64,000 nucleotides of DNA from Tetrastigma voinierianum (GCA_016808115.1 JAEQBH010000647.1:682001-746000); one strand, 5' to 3'. Counted from the stretch's first letter, positions 20,925 to 34,080 are shown. Translations and numbers: made by a program. The notes: a model not told the origin generated them from the sequence alone.

Positions 20925-21628
20925 ATAGTCTTTTGGTTGACTGATTGACTCAGTTCCTTAAGAGTTAAGAGTATTTTTGTAGCATCAAAATTATTTATAT
21001 GTAATATTATATAAAATATGCCATTTTCTTATAAATTAAATAATGTTAATAAATTGTCAAAAAAAATGTTAATAAACAACGTTTTAAACAACGTTTTTTC
21101 AATCTTCTTTAGTTGAATAAAATAATTGAAAAGTAATGATAAAATCTTATATTAAAATAATGCACTTTTTCTAAATATATTTTTCTTCAGCGCCGTAATG
21201 GACGGTTAAAAGAGCTGTCACTTTGGTCGTCAAAGCCCCTCCGATATAGTTTTATGAACCCGTACATGTGAAAAAAAGTTGAAACAAAGATTTGTATAGT
21301 CATCTGGGAAAACAGTGCTCTATCTATCATTTATTCTTTGGTAATTTTTTGGTATTGTCATACTTTTTTCCGTGAGTGTCAAGTATAGTTTTCATGTCGC
21401 CCAGATTCTACAGAGAAACTTTCGGTTTTGAGGTAAATGGCATGGGCTAGGCATATGGGAAAGCTTCCTCCCCATTCCTTTTCCCATTCCCTTTTCCCGT
21501 CTCCCATTCCTTTCCACCCTTTTCCCCAATGCCTTCCTTATCCTGGAAAAAGTTATATATATATGTTACTTAAGAGCTATAATTTTGAGATGAATTTACA
21601 GAAAGATCGTCGCCACTAAGCCTCACTG
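20925..21628. other. Unassigned intergenic sequence
   Basis: No coding signature. It contains short repeats (acaacgttttaaacaacgttttttc at 21078-21103 region) and a pyrimidine-rich stretch at 21470-21530. I see no gene or RNA gene here. Confidence 0.4.
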
Positions 21629-21987
21629 AGTCATGATATAAGGATTTTTAACTCAAAAACATATCCTCTTTCTTTTCTTACACTTAATTATTGACTCTTG
21701 GACGCATAAAATAATATAGTATAATCTAATAATGAGTTATCATCTTACTAGATCATAGAGCATGGAACACGAGATTGTTACTCATAAGTAAACACACTTT
21801 GATTATCAAAGGAGAAGATAGATGATCGCCCAAGTTGAGTCCGTTAAATTGGACTTTTATTCATTGTCGATTACGTCATCAGATATTATTTAATGGTATT
21901 GAAAGAAAAGACTAATCTTTATATATATTATAAATCAGAATTAAGGTACAATATTCTATATAGGCCTAACAATATAATAATCTAACA
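21629..21987 (-). repeat. Copia 3' LTR (left boundary approximate)
   Basis: The right edge is firm: on the minus strand a polypurine tract is followed by TGTTAGATTATTATATTG at 21987. The left edge at 21629 (tgagtcatga) is a guess from TG...CA structure. The stretch tatataggcctaac near 21957 resembles the TATA region of the LTR at 27047-27280. Confidence 0.5.
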
Positions 21988-22003
21988 TTCCCTCAAACCT
22001 CAT
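21988..22003 (-). promoter_or_regulatory. Copia polypurine tract
   Basis: ATGAGGTTTGAGGGAA on the minus strand directly precedes the 3' LTR and follows the end of pol. Confidence 0.75.
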
Positions 22004-22344
22004 GGTGGTTTAAGAGAAACCATGAGTTTGGAAGCTAAAGTCGAAAAATTCAGAGAAGGTTTAACGAAGACAGCTAACTGATCCTGAGAGGAAACAGACT
22101 GAAGTGTGAGTGTACCTTGAAGCAGAGAAGATGACAAAATGGAAGGACAAATTCCACCCATTATGTTTAGTACAAGCTCATAAGAGAGACTGGTTATGAG
22201 TAATTTCATGAATGGCACTTCTGATTATTACAAGCAGTTTGAAGGCAGTGTTCGGGCCAACACCAAGATCCTGAAATCAACGTAATTAAATAATTTCAAT
22301 GGGAGTAGTCACATGATCTATATTCGCTTCGGGTTGTTGAATCC
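22000..22344 (-). pseudogene. Copia pol C-terminus (end of RNase H)
   Basis: The minus-strand reading ends VSSQDQLAVFVKPSLNFSTL, matching the conserved Copia ending (V-x-S-x-DQLADVFTKPL). Upstream, a SAIHEITHN-like block corresponds to the RNase H SDNxSAIxIAxN region. The stop lies at the polypurine tract. The body of RNase H is displaced 2 kb to the right by an insertion. Confidence 0.8.
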
Positions 22345-24385
22345 AGCAATCCATCGCTTGTTTTCTTACTCTTCAGATAAGAGAATTCACCAGAGAAAAC
22401 AATATCCTTTGTAAACCCCAGAAAATCAATTTTTCTGTGTGGGTAGAACTGTACTTAAGGAAATCAAATTCTTTGATTTCTATAGTAAACTATCATGCCA
22501 GCTTTAAAATCCATCTACAAATCTAGTGTCCGTAAAAGTTTCGCCCACTCGAGACAACTAAGATTTTACTATTTTCCAAAGATGAATTAGCATCTATACT
22601 TCATGACTATGATTCTGTATCAAAATCCCTATCTTTAAAATTAGTTAAGTTTAAAGTCTTAAAAATAATTTGAACCCAATAAAATTAAAATTTTCCTGTA
22701 AAGAACTGCTCCTAACTATATCAATGAGAGTTATATGATTCAAAACTATAAATAGTTAACACACTTAATAATATTATAATAATAATAAAAAACAAAAAAT
22801 CATCATGGAGAGAGTACGTTATAATTTATAGAACGAGAGAGTGATGAGGAGACATATTTTTAATTTTTCCTTCGGTTTTTCCATCTGCTAGCAACCCGAA
22901 CTAGGTTTGCCTGACCGGCTGCTAAAGTTGATCCACGCGATGAGAGCCACGCGTGATCACCGTTAGCTGACGAACTCGATAGAGTTTTATCCTACTTGAA
23001 GTTACAATATGAAAGATATGGTAATCGCGCTTTATTAAAGCGCTTAATTATTACGACATCTGTCCCAAAATCTAGATCCAATTGTTGGAATTTTTGAATT
23101 TAGAGTCTACTTGGACAAATCGTGACTGGTGTAATTATTGTTTGTTTCATAATTTATGAAATAAATCAGCTTGGGTATATCCAAATTGAATTGCTCTGGG
23201 AATCAAGCATCATCATGCGAGCCAATTTTGCAGTAATGATTGAGAAATTATATCATCTGAGTTTGTGGATCAAGAAGATAGGTTAATGCATAAACCGATA
23301 TGTTAATATGATTTGTCTAATTATATGGAATATAATTGTAGTATAGGCCATTAAGACAGGCCTTGATTTGCTCCAATTATAGAGGACATAACAGAATATA
23401 ATCATTGGAGATAGAAATTAATTTCTTGCAATGATGAATTAGTGATGTTTGATTATATTTAATGGTTTAGAGGCTAAATTTGGGTAATAGAAGCTGACAT
23501 CAATCATGAGGCAAAGACATAATATATGCAGAATAGAAAAAGGATATATGACAGATATTGTATAAAATGTTTTGGAAATGCATATCGCATTTTCATATAC
23601 CAGAAAATCTGAGAGCTAGGTGTGTGTTATGCACACATGAATTTTCTGAAAATTCACATGGTCATAAAGGAATTCATGTGATGATTTTCCGTAGAATGGG
23701 TCAGAGATCTTGGCCCACAGATCATTTTCCGTATAGAGGACCACATCAAGCTTGTAGTTTCCAACATTTTCCTCTGAGGGTGGTCCCATCTTTTTTACCT
23801 GGCTTTAGGTACTTTCTACAAATAATAAGCTGATTTGCTGAAAATGATATTTTCTCACATAATAGCAAGTAGAGTTCATGAGGACCATGACATGGGAACT
23901 AAAGAAGGATTCATAGATCATCGCATTTACTTGAGGTGTTTAAATTGATACTGTATATGTACTAGGTGGAAAACTGGTTTAGATGATTCCACCATCGGGC
24001 GATAACAACTGCCGAGGAACATTTCATGGTGGGTGCCTTGTGAAGACGCTCTTCTTAGAGACCATTTGAAGAAAGTCTAAGCTTATTTAGTTTATAGATA
24101 CATGTGGTTACAATGTTTAAACTTTTAATAATATATGTTATATAAGAAAATATTAACTCTCAATCATATATATAGTTATATTTGATTTGTTATTTGTATA
24201 TAATTCATGGTTATTGAAATTGTTATTGATTGTTTTGGGGACAAATGATTTGGAGAGAGTCTCCAGAATAAAGGAGAGAACTCGCTCGATGGTAGAGATG
24301 TTCGTCACCCGACATTCACGAAAGCTGCTTTTCCCATGTAAGCACTGTAGTCAACAACACCCCTCGGTTTAGCCACAACCTTCCG
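22345..24385. other. Unidentified 2-kb insertion inside Copia RNase H
   Basis: Separates the two halves of RNase H. AT-rich, mostly non-coding. A coherent-looking stretch at 23560-23830 contains self-complementary phrases (for example acatgaattttctgaaaattcacatg). A second, at 22880-23060, has gc-rich palindromic text (gcgctttattaaagcgc). No transposase, tRNA or LTR signature was found. It may be a solo LTR or DNA element of a family I do not recognise. Confidence 0.45.
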
Positions 24386-25400
24386 TAGTATTCATCGATC
24401 ATGGGACTCACTCCGCCCAACTGCATTCAATATACCAAGAGTTAATGAAGAATGGAAGAAAAATGAAGACCATCAAATATGCCTTTCAAATATAGAAGAA
24501 TCTTGAGAACAACAAAGATAATGAGGAGATCTAAACTGCTATAAACTCGATCAGTATATGAACTGCATAGGAAATATCAGGACGAGTAACAATGAGATAG
24601 ATTAGACTCCCCAACAAGTCACCAGAAAGATAGCATCGTGATAATGATTCACATGAATTGAGGCTGCATAGTTATAATTAATAGAATAATGGTTTGATAC
24701 TGAGTATCAGGATACCGGGCTCGAGAAATCGGGATCGAAGTACTTGGCTTGCAAGATAATGAATCATCAAAAGAAGAAACTTCTAAACCAAGAAAGCAAT
24801 TAAGAGGGCCGAGATCTTTCATTTCAAATTGACGACCAAGAAAGTTCTTTAGATCCTGAATGCCTTGCATATCATCACCGTAATACCTCATATTTATCGA
24901 TATACAGAGGAGAATAGTACCATGACCGTAATCGTCTCTTAAAAGAGCTACAGATCAAAATAGTCACCGAAACCCATGTCAGAGATAGAATCTGGAATTT
25001 GCAAACCATGCTCGAGGAGCTGCTTCAAGATCTCACATAAAGTGCTCACGTAGTCGAAATACTCTCGTGAGCGAACCCCTGAGGTGAGAGTAACTGGGGA
25101 GGAAGCTTCATATAGACTTCCTCCCAGAGTTCACCATTATGCATTTTTGACATCCATCTCAAAGAGTGGCTATTTAGAGCCATTAAACGGACAATAAGAG
25201 TTCGACAAGAAAGTCGAAACACGTGAGCAAAAGTCTCCTTAGGAAAAAGGTCAGGGAGAGGATCGACAGTGGAATAAGGGAACAGAACATGCAGTAGTTG
25301 GTAAAACATTCAGGTTCCCAAAAGACCAAATGCCAGACACAAGATCGCGTTGCTAATGGGACTAAGGCAACACCTATAACTTCGACCAATTCCATACCCA
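24386..25400 (-). pseudogene. Copia reverse transcriptase and start of RNase H
   Basis: The minus-strand reading has DDMQGIQDLKNFLGRQFEMKD and GPLNCFLGLEVSS (24649-24891), the conserved block just after the YVDD box. The YVDD itself (about 24895-24910) is damaged and reads YID followed by a frame break. RT N-terminus is at 25046-25180 (WEEVYMKLPPQ). The 24400-24640 part corresponds to the region after RT (PDISYAVH-like, then RSPHY, later a RILRY-like block) leading into RNase H. Multiple frameshifts. Confidence 0.85.
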
Positions 25401-26240
25401 AGAAAACACAAACGAAAGATCTGGTACTCGTTTTTTCATGATCTCAAAAGAACAAACGTACACATCCCAAGACTTCTACAGTAAGTCATAGGAGGGAGAA
25501 GAACCAAACAACATATCATAAGGAGTTTGATTCTAACAATGTATAAGGACACCGATCGATGTATGTAAACAAAGAAGTAGCATAAATTTTCCCCCCAAAA
25601 ACTCAGGCGAGTAGAAGCGGCAATAGTAGTAGCACGAACAACATCAAGAATATGACGAAGTTTGCGCTTAGCCCTGCCATTTTTCTTAGAAGTGCCTGGA
25701 TAAAAGGAATGAGGAACAATACAAAATTGATGTAGAATAGTTGTAAATTAAGGTTTTATATTCTCGGGCATTATCGTGATCCAAAACTTTCGATAGGTTT
25801 AGAAAATTGTGCTTCAACTATTTGAAACACGATATATTTGATAAAGTTCGTAACGATTTTTTGAAGAGATAACCAAGCATATGGGAAAATCATCCACAAA
25901 AATAACAAAAAGTAACGTGACCACCCGAGTGAAATGGTGAGAGGGGCCCCATACACGAATGAATAAGATCAAAAGAAGAAAGAGCATGAGAAACACCGTT
26001 ATTAAATGGTGTAAAGCGCTTTTGTTCGGCTAAATTGACAAGGCATACAATCAAAACTCTTATTTGAAACCGAACTCAACAAACCCTGTAAACTAGTTAT
26101 TTCTTTGGGAGATGGAGAATGCATGACCGTGGGGATGTTGGGATGAAGATAGATGAGTTCGTAAACAACCTTCCAACTGCTTCGTGATCCCAACGACTGT
26201 CCCGTTGAGAATCCCGCGCACAACCAATAATTCAAGAGGA
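25401..26240 (-). pseudogene. Copia integrase with GAG-pre-integrase motif
   Basis: The zinc-finger side at 26002-26235 reads HPNIPTVMHSPSPKEITSLQ and SVSNKSFDCMPCQ. The core at 25771-25996 reads LFIRVWGPS, FVIFVDDFPICLVI and KNRYELYQIYR, corresponding to the D-V-WGP and FVDDFSR blocks with the catalytic aspartates. The integrase C-terminus runs to about 25440 (DHEKTSTRS, SFVCVFLG-type text). At least four frames are needed. Confidence 0.85.
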
Positions 26241-27046
26241 AAAGGTTAGAGAAACCAAGTTTGTTGAGAGCAGCTCAATCGTAAAGAAGATTATGAGTGA
26301 GTTTAGGAATCGCAAATGACTGAAAACGCACAAGGCCGGTGTAAGACATTACCAAGATGCAGATTATGCAGAGTAGGAGAACCATTTGTGCAGGCGGTGT
26401 GGAGAGAAAGAGGAAGGTGTGAAGGCACAACATCGGGAGAAGAAGTCATATGATCGCAGCCAGCGTAATCAAGAAGCCACGTAGAGAAGTACCGATATCA
26501 TAGAAAGAGTGTTGTTGATGCACCGGAAATAGATGAACTCCATTAACCATAACCTCGTAGATCACATGAGAGGCGAGGCAGACCGCACTGAACGGGAGTC
26601 CATACGACATTTTATATCATCAAGCAGCCAGCATTCTAAGAATACGCCATCAATGTAACAGATTCAATAGAATGACCAATCCGGCATAGCACGGGCAACC
26701 CGCAGTCACGGCCTGGATTGGAGGGTCGACGTGGCGCTTCACATAAGTTCTAAGTGACGCAGCGCGTGAAGTGCACGGCACAGTGATCCGACAAGCTTTG
26801 TCAGCAGCAAGTCGGCGGGGGACAACGCTGAGGACTTCAGCGGCGCTATGATCTAATTTTCCAAGAATTGCCGCAATCGGTGTGATCGCTCGACAAGTTC
26901 TACCCGAAAGGGTATGTAACTTCGCTGAAGCCATGGCGGAGGGAACAAGGGATCAACAAGGTTTTCGTCTGGAAAAACAAGTTGTACGCAGGGCAAACAA
27001 CGGTATTCACTGAAGAGTTGCCATACTAAGTAATACGCTCAGACCG
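26241..27046 (-). pseudogene. Decayed Copia gag/protease region and leader
   Basis: Near 26440-26500 the minus strand reads WLLDYAGCDHMT, matching the Copia protease signature W-x-L-D-S-G-A-x-x-H-M-T with the catalytic DSG changed. The part 26650-26940 is GC-richer and carries a 94-aa open frame whose sequence I cannot assign; gag is expected here. The leader 26950-27046 includes a gctcagaccg stretch (27037-27046) next to the candidate LTR that could be a decayed tRNA-Met primer-binding site. Confidence 0.55.
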
Positions 27047-27280
27047 TGAGAGCAATGAAAAATCAGAACTCCGCCTGATAATTTTAGTTAAAGACTTTGT
27101 GTCTTTGTATATTAGCGTAACCTGTAAATATAAGATACAAGAGGAGGGCCTTATATAGCTCCAACATTAAGGGTCAATTCAACAAGTATATACATTCTAG
27201 CATTTTTTTTTGTGGATCCCATTCCAAAAAATGATAAGAATCCAGATCTAAACGATAAAAAACTCGAAGTTACTGTAACA
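27047..27280 (-). repeat. Candidate Copia 5' LTR
   Basis: 234 bp, TGAGAGCAATG...TACTGTAACA on the plus strand, with a minus-strand TATA box (CTATATAAGGCCC, near 27148-27160). A purine tract on the minus strand also lies on its right (27281-27294), as if it were a 3' LTR of something further right. I prefer the 5' LTR reading because coding Copia lies to its left. Confidence 0.5.
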
Positions 27281-27294
27281 CTTCCCTCCAAGGG

Positions 27295-28740
27295 TATATA
27301 TATCTAGTAGTTATGCATTACAAACTGGAAAGTGTATAAACACGCTATTACCGCCGATCTGAACCCAGTAAGAATGCAAATTTCCATAAACATACCGCAT
27401 TCTCCGTGTTCTTCCTTCCCATTTGGTGTTTCTAACTTCTTCAATTTTCATTTCCTTCTCTTTTCTTTCATTCATCAGGGTCTAGTACATTACTAATTTT
27501 CTTTTATCATACCCTTTAGGCATCTAAGGCTGATCGCTTGAAGAAAATATTAAATCCAAATCTATAACATTGGTTTGAAAAAATTACAACCCGATACTAA
27601 CTGTTCAAAGTACTCAAACCAATCAAACCTAATATTAAGGTTTCGTTTAAGTTTGCGGTTTGAACTGTTCAAAGTTATTTTCCCTTTTTGAGTGTTTTGA
27701 TCCCAAATCAGAAGAATCTCATTTTTCTTTCTCCCACCCCTCTCTTCTCCCTTTGATTAGAGAATCCCCAACCACCTTTCTATTATGTTTTAAGTGTTTA
27801 TCATTAGAGAATTTATAACTCCCTCCCCCTCCTCTTTTTTTTTTTTTTTCTTTCGACTTATATCCCCTCTCCACCCCTTCAAATTTCTCATTTATTATCT
27901 CTTGTTTTCTTCTTCCTTCAATCTAGAGAATCTAAGAGTCAAACATACAACCTCATTCCTTCAATCTTAGTTCAGGCATCTCCTATTCACGAGTTTTTCC
28001 ATTTCCAAGATTGTTAACCGCCTCGTTTTCACATAAGCTATTCATGCAAGTTAGCTATGTGGCTTGGGAGGGAATTTTTTTTTTTTTTTTCTTTGGGTCA
28101 CGACGTGACAAAATCGGTCTACAATGAGAAATTAGGGTTAAGAATGTGCTTATGAACCATATAAAACGACATCATTTCTATAATATCCGTTGGCTTGAAT
28201 TTCTGTTTATAAAGCCTGCCACTCCTAAACCGCAAATTGAACCGATATTTCGATTTTTTTAAAATTTCAAACAAATTCAAACCTGTAAATCTTAAAAACC
28301 ACGGTTTTGGTTTGGTTCGGTTTGGATGGTTTTTTACGGTTTATGAATGTGACCCATAAGACCCTTCATTTTGTCTGTTGGGCGAAGGGTGTCGCTTATC
28401 AACAAAGCTAGCGACACATATTAAAGTGTCATTTTTCTATGTTTCTTTTAGTTGTTCATAGGATGGCAATTTCCTTCAAACTCGATGAGAAATCCGATAT
28501 CCAATTCGAATGGAATAGGGTATGAAGAAATATTTTAGACCTAATTAAATATTGGGGTAATATGCCAGGTTTAGATATTTTTGGATTCGTGGATGTAGAT
28601 TTATTTATAAACTATTTCTTTGTATATTTGTTATTTGTTGTATAACATTTTATCGTGCTTGCATGTTTACTGGTTTCACAAAATCACATCACAATAATTC
28701 ATTTATTATTATAAGACAAATTATTTTTAATATTTATTAT
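27295..28740. other. Unassigned AT-rich sequence with poly-T runs and MITE-like ends
   Basis: No coding signature. Holds poly-T runs at 27834-27850 and 28077-28091 and a pyrimidine-rich block at 27700-27990. At about 28296-28340 there is a tggtttggttcggtttggat stretch of the kind found at ends of plant hAT MITEs, with a weaker counterpart (actcaaaccaatcaaacc) at 27611-27630. This suggests a 0.7-kb MITE, unproven. Confidence 0.4.
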
Positions 28741-30399
28741 AATTCGTTGAGTTTCGAGGATCAAGCAGATTGTCGTAAGTATTCACCAGCTGATAGCAAA
28801 CTGCAAAAAGAACCTCGTTAAATAAACAAGAGGACGACAGGATTTATCCGTCGCACCTCCGATGGCAAAGGTTTTTGAGGAGTAAACACAAGTGCTCGAT
28901 TTGGAAAACTGCATCTCATTCGGCAGATATGTGTCCTTCTTATGGAGGAAAATAGGAGATCCATCATTTCGAAAGCGACCATTTCTTCCCCCACGGCAAG
29001 GGGAAGTTAGCCTTATTTGCGTGATTTGTTTCCTTGTGTGTAACTCGTTTCCGCATAGGGATGAATGCTCGATGCTTCCGATTGCTGGGGCACGGTCAAT
29101 AAATGAATTTCTCGTTGTAGCAGAAATCCATTGCAATCTCGCCGGATGATCGGGCCGCCGGAAAGTATGTCCCTGAGATAAACGAGCCGCCCGAGCTATG
29201 ATATCTCAAAGCGCCGGCTGACCACCAGCCAGGCATCAATGGGGTCGCGACCTTCCGTCATTCCCGATATTGCGGCCTACCGCGCCGTGGGGCAACCCGC
29301 CCTGCCTTTTCCTTTCAAGACCCTTAGACCACTTCGGCCTGCTAAGGGGATTAGGCCTAGGCCTAAGGTACCCACAATGCCCCCCTTTTCCTACTGGGGA
29401 GATAAGCCGTCCCCGGTTGGAAAAAGAGTAAGATTGATCGTCTTAATATAGGGAATGGCCTGTCATTAATGTAACTTAATTCTCGGTGTGAATTTTATAA
29501 CTTCTATGCAACTGCGTTAAATGTCATTGGACCACTTGGTTTGATCCTGAGATATAGGAATGGCTATAAAAGAGGAAAGTGATGAAGTTCGTTATCTCAC
29601 CTGCTAACAAGTTTTTCAGAGAAAGTCATTAGATCGATATATGTGATCTTGGCGGGGCGGATGTGGATAGCTATCAATCTGCTGGGACCATGTCGCCGGG
29701 AATAGTCTGTTTCAGAACTATATGGTTCAAAGGAGTTTGGCACATCGGAGGCGTTGCGGTTTAAAACTGAATGGCCCGCATCGTGGGGCACCCCCGCAGT
29801 CCTTCGTGTGTTCTAAGGCTTTTGCACCGCCTCATCCTCCTTCTTCATCCCTTGAGGTGGCTCAGATTTCTCGTTTCTGCCCACTTCATCACCATCTTGC
29901 CTCTGTGCAGTTCGGGGGTTTTCGTCTTGCTCCTATCCCACGCCGCTCTTTCGCTGTCTACGACATCTTCCATTTTGGATGAATGCTTCGCCTACTTCAG
30001 ATTTTTTATAAGCGAGGAATATATATTGTAGAACATTGCCTGGCAACAAGCATTGCTATGTATTATCAAACACCTTTTTTGTTGATGTTAATAAAATTGT
30101 AGTTACTTTTGTGCCATATTATGATTATGTTCAAGTATTCTATGGTCTTAGTAAAACTAATGTCGACCCTACTAATAATTAGCTAACGGATTCGCTTATG
30201 AGGTCGAGAGCAGGGCCTTTCTGCCAGCCCATCGTGACCACCGGGTGCCATAGGGTATGAACCGGCCGTGTTGGTTCAAGGCGCGATGCGCATGATCTAT
30301 CAAGCTTCTCGCATTAAATGCCGCTACATGTCCCAAAGTGAGGTATATTGTAGGCATCATTAAGTCGCACCCTTTTCCTTTCAGCGTGTCATTTTCGAT
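28741..30399. other. Unassigned sequence, possible Tat 3' LTR region
   Basis: Mixed composition with short open frames on both strands but no recognised protein. A plus-strand TATA box (ggctataaaagagg) is at about 29562-29575 and aataaa at about 30089. By position it lies where the 3' LTR of the Tat remnant at 33480-34960 would be expected, but I could not match it to another LTR in the window. Confidence 0.3.
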
Positions 30400-33300
30400 T
30401 CGTCTTCTTTCATCCCTAAGGACCAACTCGTTCTTCTCATGCTCATTCCAGTTCATTATCAGCAGGTGCTTATCGCGCTTTTCTCTAATTCCTTTATAGG
30501 TACCTTACATCGCCGACAGGTTAGTCCTCGTGGGCACACCTCCTGGTTGTCAAAACCAGATCCCAACCCAGATCACCGAGCTCGGTCGTCTGCTCAGTAT
30601 TCTATACCCCATTCGCACGTGCCTGTTTATATTCACCTTTCCTCTCTTACATATGCTTCAGAAATATGAGGGCCTGGGAGGAAACTTCCACAAGCTATCA
30701 GAGGACCCGGGCCAGAAATGTAAACCCTTCATACAAATATCATGCTTATGACGACAGAGAACTTGTATACGTGATCGCAGGTGCCCGATAAATACGAATC
30801 TAGGTCGATGAGGAGGACTATTTGTTTACTTGGCTAAACACAATGGTGTGTTTTACCCGCAACACCGCACGGCTACGCCGTCCTACCATAGTCAAACGCT
30901 TATGATTAACACTCCAGCGCCATCTACTTCCGATTCACCTAAACGATGATCTGATCCAGTCGGGTTTGTCACAAGGTCGAATCACTCTGGTATCTCACCG
31001 ATTTCGTCAATCGGGTGGAATCTTTTATCATTTATATGTTGAACATGTATCGGGTGGATCCGATGTCCATGTCGCTTTGAGTCCACCCACTACACAAATT
31101 GTGAACCCGCTTCCCGGCTCACCTAAATCGTAGGCGCAAAGGGGCTGGCGCAGGTCCATGGATGAGAACCCGTTCCCCGCTGCTTAGCCTGAGCAGTTAA
31201 TCGATCTCGCCCTTCCCAGTTCGAAGCTGTGCCGCCGTGCTCACGCTCATCTCCGTGTTACCGGTACCAACTGCTGATTACCATGTGTAAGGCTTGTAGG
31301 AGGGGGCGTCGCGAAATGGCGAGGTGCAAGTCATGACAGAAGATCCGTCGCCTTCTGTAGATTTTCGAACGGAGCGCCACTTCGTGTTTCGTTTTACCCG
31401 AGAGAATGATTCGCAGAGGAACAACCGCCTATACCTTCCGCTATTCCCCCGCCACGCCAAACGCGTAGCGGGTTATTGCGGTTTTCGCGACGCATTTCCG
31501 CCGAGCCAATACGGCGCGAAGCTCTTCAGATTTGATAGTCGAGGCATCACAGTCAGTGTGGGTCAGCCAGATAGTAGTCATCGACTTTGAAGCCAAGTCC
31601 CGATACTAGTCGAAGATAAGGCGTGGTCCCAGTGCATCCTTCCTCGCGTAAGAACTGGGAGCCGCTCTGGGCCGGTAAAGATCAAGGAGAAGATGATAAG
31701 GCTTAACACTACTCACTCTAGGTAGAATACGCCACTGTCTCAACCGGGCCTTGAAGATCCTCAAGATTTAGAGAGGAAGAGTGAGCAGAGGATCTAGCTG
31801 GTTACTGGATCGGGCTATGCCACTCCCCGAAAAAGCTAATACTCAAAAGAAGAAAGTCATGAGCGGGAACAGCGCAGCACCCCTATCCAACCTACGCCGT
31901 ATCGAATCCAAACGCGCCAAGGACCATCGCCGTCGACCGTAGTTCTGGGACCGAGCAATCACCATCCCTGCCTCCCGACTCAGGCTCATCACAGGTTAGC
32001 CAAACAACCCAATCGAATGAGGGCTTGATCCCATTCTCTGGTTTCAAATAATCCCACTGATGGTCGCATGGTGGATCACAAACCAAATCGGGAAATGATA
32101 GCGCCCGCCCGTCTGTCCCAAACGTCTGTGATCACAGATAACCAATAACTACATTCCGCCAGTCGAGCCTCACAGAGTGTGAGGCATCTACCAGCAAAGA
32201 GGCAGTGATATCACAAGGCTGTCGAGCCCTTCACTGCAGCAGTCCATGGCATCATCTGCTGAATGATTTGATCCCGCCGCCATGTACTCCAAGTTCCTAT
32301 AAATGCCGTGGCATGGCTTTCAATGGTTTATACTATTCTCGCCAACCCCCGCTTCACCCGAAAAGAGATTTTCGCAGAATACGGATGATGGATACAGTCC
32401 AAACTCACTTTATTCCAACACCGAGCCGCAGATTGGTTATTCATTCCTGACGCTGGCCTTTTAACATTATCTCCTCGCCGCTACCGTTTCTTTCGCATGT
32501 CGCGGTCTGCCGTCCGTAATATGGCTCTGCCACTTAAACATCATACCTGAAGCCGCCAGAATCCAACGCGATTGTTCGCTCGTGCAGTACGGGCAGAGCG
32601 GGAGATGTATCGCTTCATTGTGTCGTCGAATCATGTCGCCGCTTTGGAGTCGAAGCCAGAGAACTGGCCGATATAGCCGCCCGCCGAACCGAGATGACGC
32701 AGCGCCATATCAAAGCTATGGTCAAATCGATACACCTGAGGTGAGCCTCCCAATACCGAGCTCGTATGGGAGTCTGGAAGCCGTCTGCCTCAATACTGGG
32801 TGTCACAGAAGAGGCTCGGCCGAAATGGAGTCGATTACAATGCCTGGGAAAGGCCACTATACCACTAGGAGGCTTGCAAGAAAGCGTAAGAAGAAACACT
32901 AGCTTGGGCATAAGAAAAAAGCTAGCCTGGGTTATGAAGCCGGAAAGGCTGTCAAAGATGAATTTGTTAAGCTTTTCAAGAGAAGGTCATTCATTTACTG
33001 GGAGATGATGAGAGGTCGCATTTGGACCTGGTTAAGATATCACAATTTTCAACTACTTGGCAGGATTGTTAAGGCTACAAGATCGATATTCGTGGAAGCA
33101 AAGCCGGAACCCTGACGCAGATGCCGAATCCTTCGCCCGCCATCGTTGATTTCTTTCGCTAATCCTCGCGCCCCTGGCCCACTTACCTGCTTCGGGCTCC
33201 CATAATTGCCGTAGGTGGGGAAGATCGCTTGAGGTCAACCATCCGCCGCCTGAGGAGGAGGCAGCTCTTTCAACTTAGTTTTGCTCTTCCAATCCGGGTC

Positions 33301-33470
33301 GTTTCTTTCGACGCTTCTCTACGAAAGTAGAGTTTAAGATGCTGGTTTAATGATCGACGCACCACTGTTTTTCTTTCGTTTGATCATTTGGGCTAAGATT
33401 CTCCTTGTGATTTAACACTATATAAACGCTTTTCCTTGAATATATGTGGATCGGTGGTTCTTTACGGAGA
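30400..33470 (+). pseudogene. Possible remnant of a Tat antisense ORF
   Basis: In the better preserved Tat copy at the right edge, the order leftwards is integrase, tandem repeats, then a plus-strand antisense ORF. The same position here contains plus-strand fragments. At 32930-33090 there is a reading FVKLFKRRSFIYW followed by NFQLLGRIVKATR, and at 31324-31590 an 88-aa open frame. I could not align these convincingly to the copy at 59802-62575, so the call rests mainly on position. Alternatively this is unrelated repetitive DNA. Confidence 0.3.
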
Positions 33471-33479
33471 ACGACAAAA

Positions 33480-34080
33480 TTCTAGCCCATCGACGCCGCC
33501 CGGTCGGGTTCGCGAACCGCCACGCCCGACTGTGTAATCGACCGTGTAGTCATGGCTACGCCGGGCCTGCGTAAGTCGCTGGAACCGCGCCCGGAGTTCT
33601 GTAATCGACCAGTAGTCATGGCTAATGCCGGGCCGGCGTGTCAGAACCGCGCCGCCCGGACTTCTGTGTAATCGACCAAATAAGTGCATACCGGGCCCGC
33701 AGTCGCTGAACCGGCTACGCCCGACTTGTAATCGACCGGGCCCAGGCATGGCAAGCCGGCCTGTGCGTCAAGAACCCGCTTCCGCCGACTTGTATCGGAC
33801 CGTAGTTGCGGGCTACGCCGCCGGCAGTCGCTGAACTCCGGCGCCGCTCGACTTCACCGGGACCGGGCCTAGGGCGTGGGCGCAGGCCGGGCCGGCGTGC
33901 CAGCGAACCGCGCCGCCGACTCTCAGAATCGACCAACCAGGTGTGGCCAGCCGGGCCGGCAAAGTCAATGAACTACGCCGCCGGACTTGTAATTGGACCG
34001 CCGAAGCGTGGTTAGTCGGGTCGCGTGTCGCTGAATCGCGCCGTCGGGACTTTTGTAATCTGGACTGCATTAACAAGTAA
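33480..34080 (-). repeat. Tat 3'-UTR tandem repeats, about 10 GC-rich units of about 60 bp
   Basis: Degenerate units built around gtaatcgacc, ctacgccgggcc and cagtcgctgaaccgcgccg recur every 58-64 bp. They lie directly downstream, in element direction, of the Tat integrase stop near 34120. Tandem repeats at this place are a known feature of Tat-lineage elements. Long open frames here on both strands are by-products of the GC-rich repeats. Confidence 0.8.

Larger units (their letters stand above)
21629..27280 (-). mobile_element. Copia (Tork/TAR-like) element, minus strand, split by a 2-kb insertion
   Basis: From right to left: candidate 5' LTR (27047-27280), primer-binding-like sequence, decayed gag/protease, GAG-pre-integrase and integrase (25401-26240), RT and RNase H (24386-25400), an unrelated insertion (22345-24385), the last part of RNase H (22000-22340), polypurine tract, 3' LTR (to 21987). 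IN before RT is diagnostic of Copia. The two LTRs share layout (a TATATAG-type box and similar phrases around it) but are strongly diverged, so their pairing is provisional. Confidence 0.75.
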
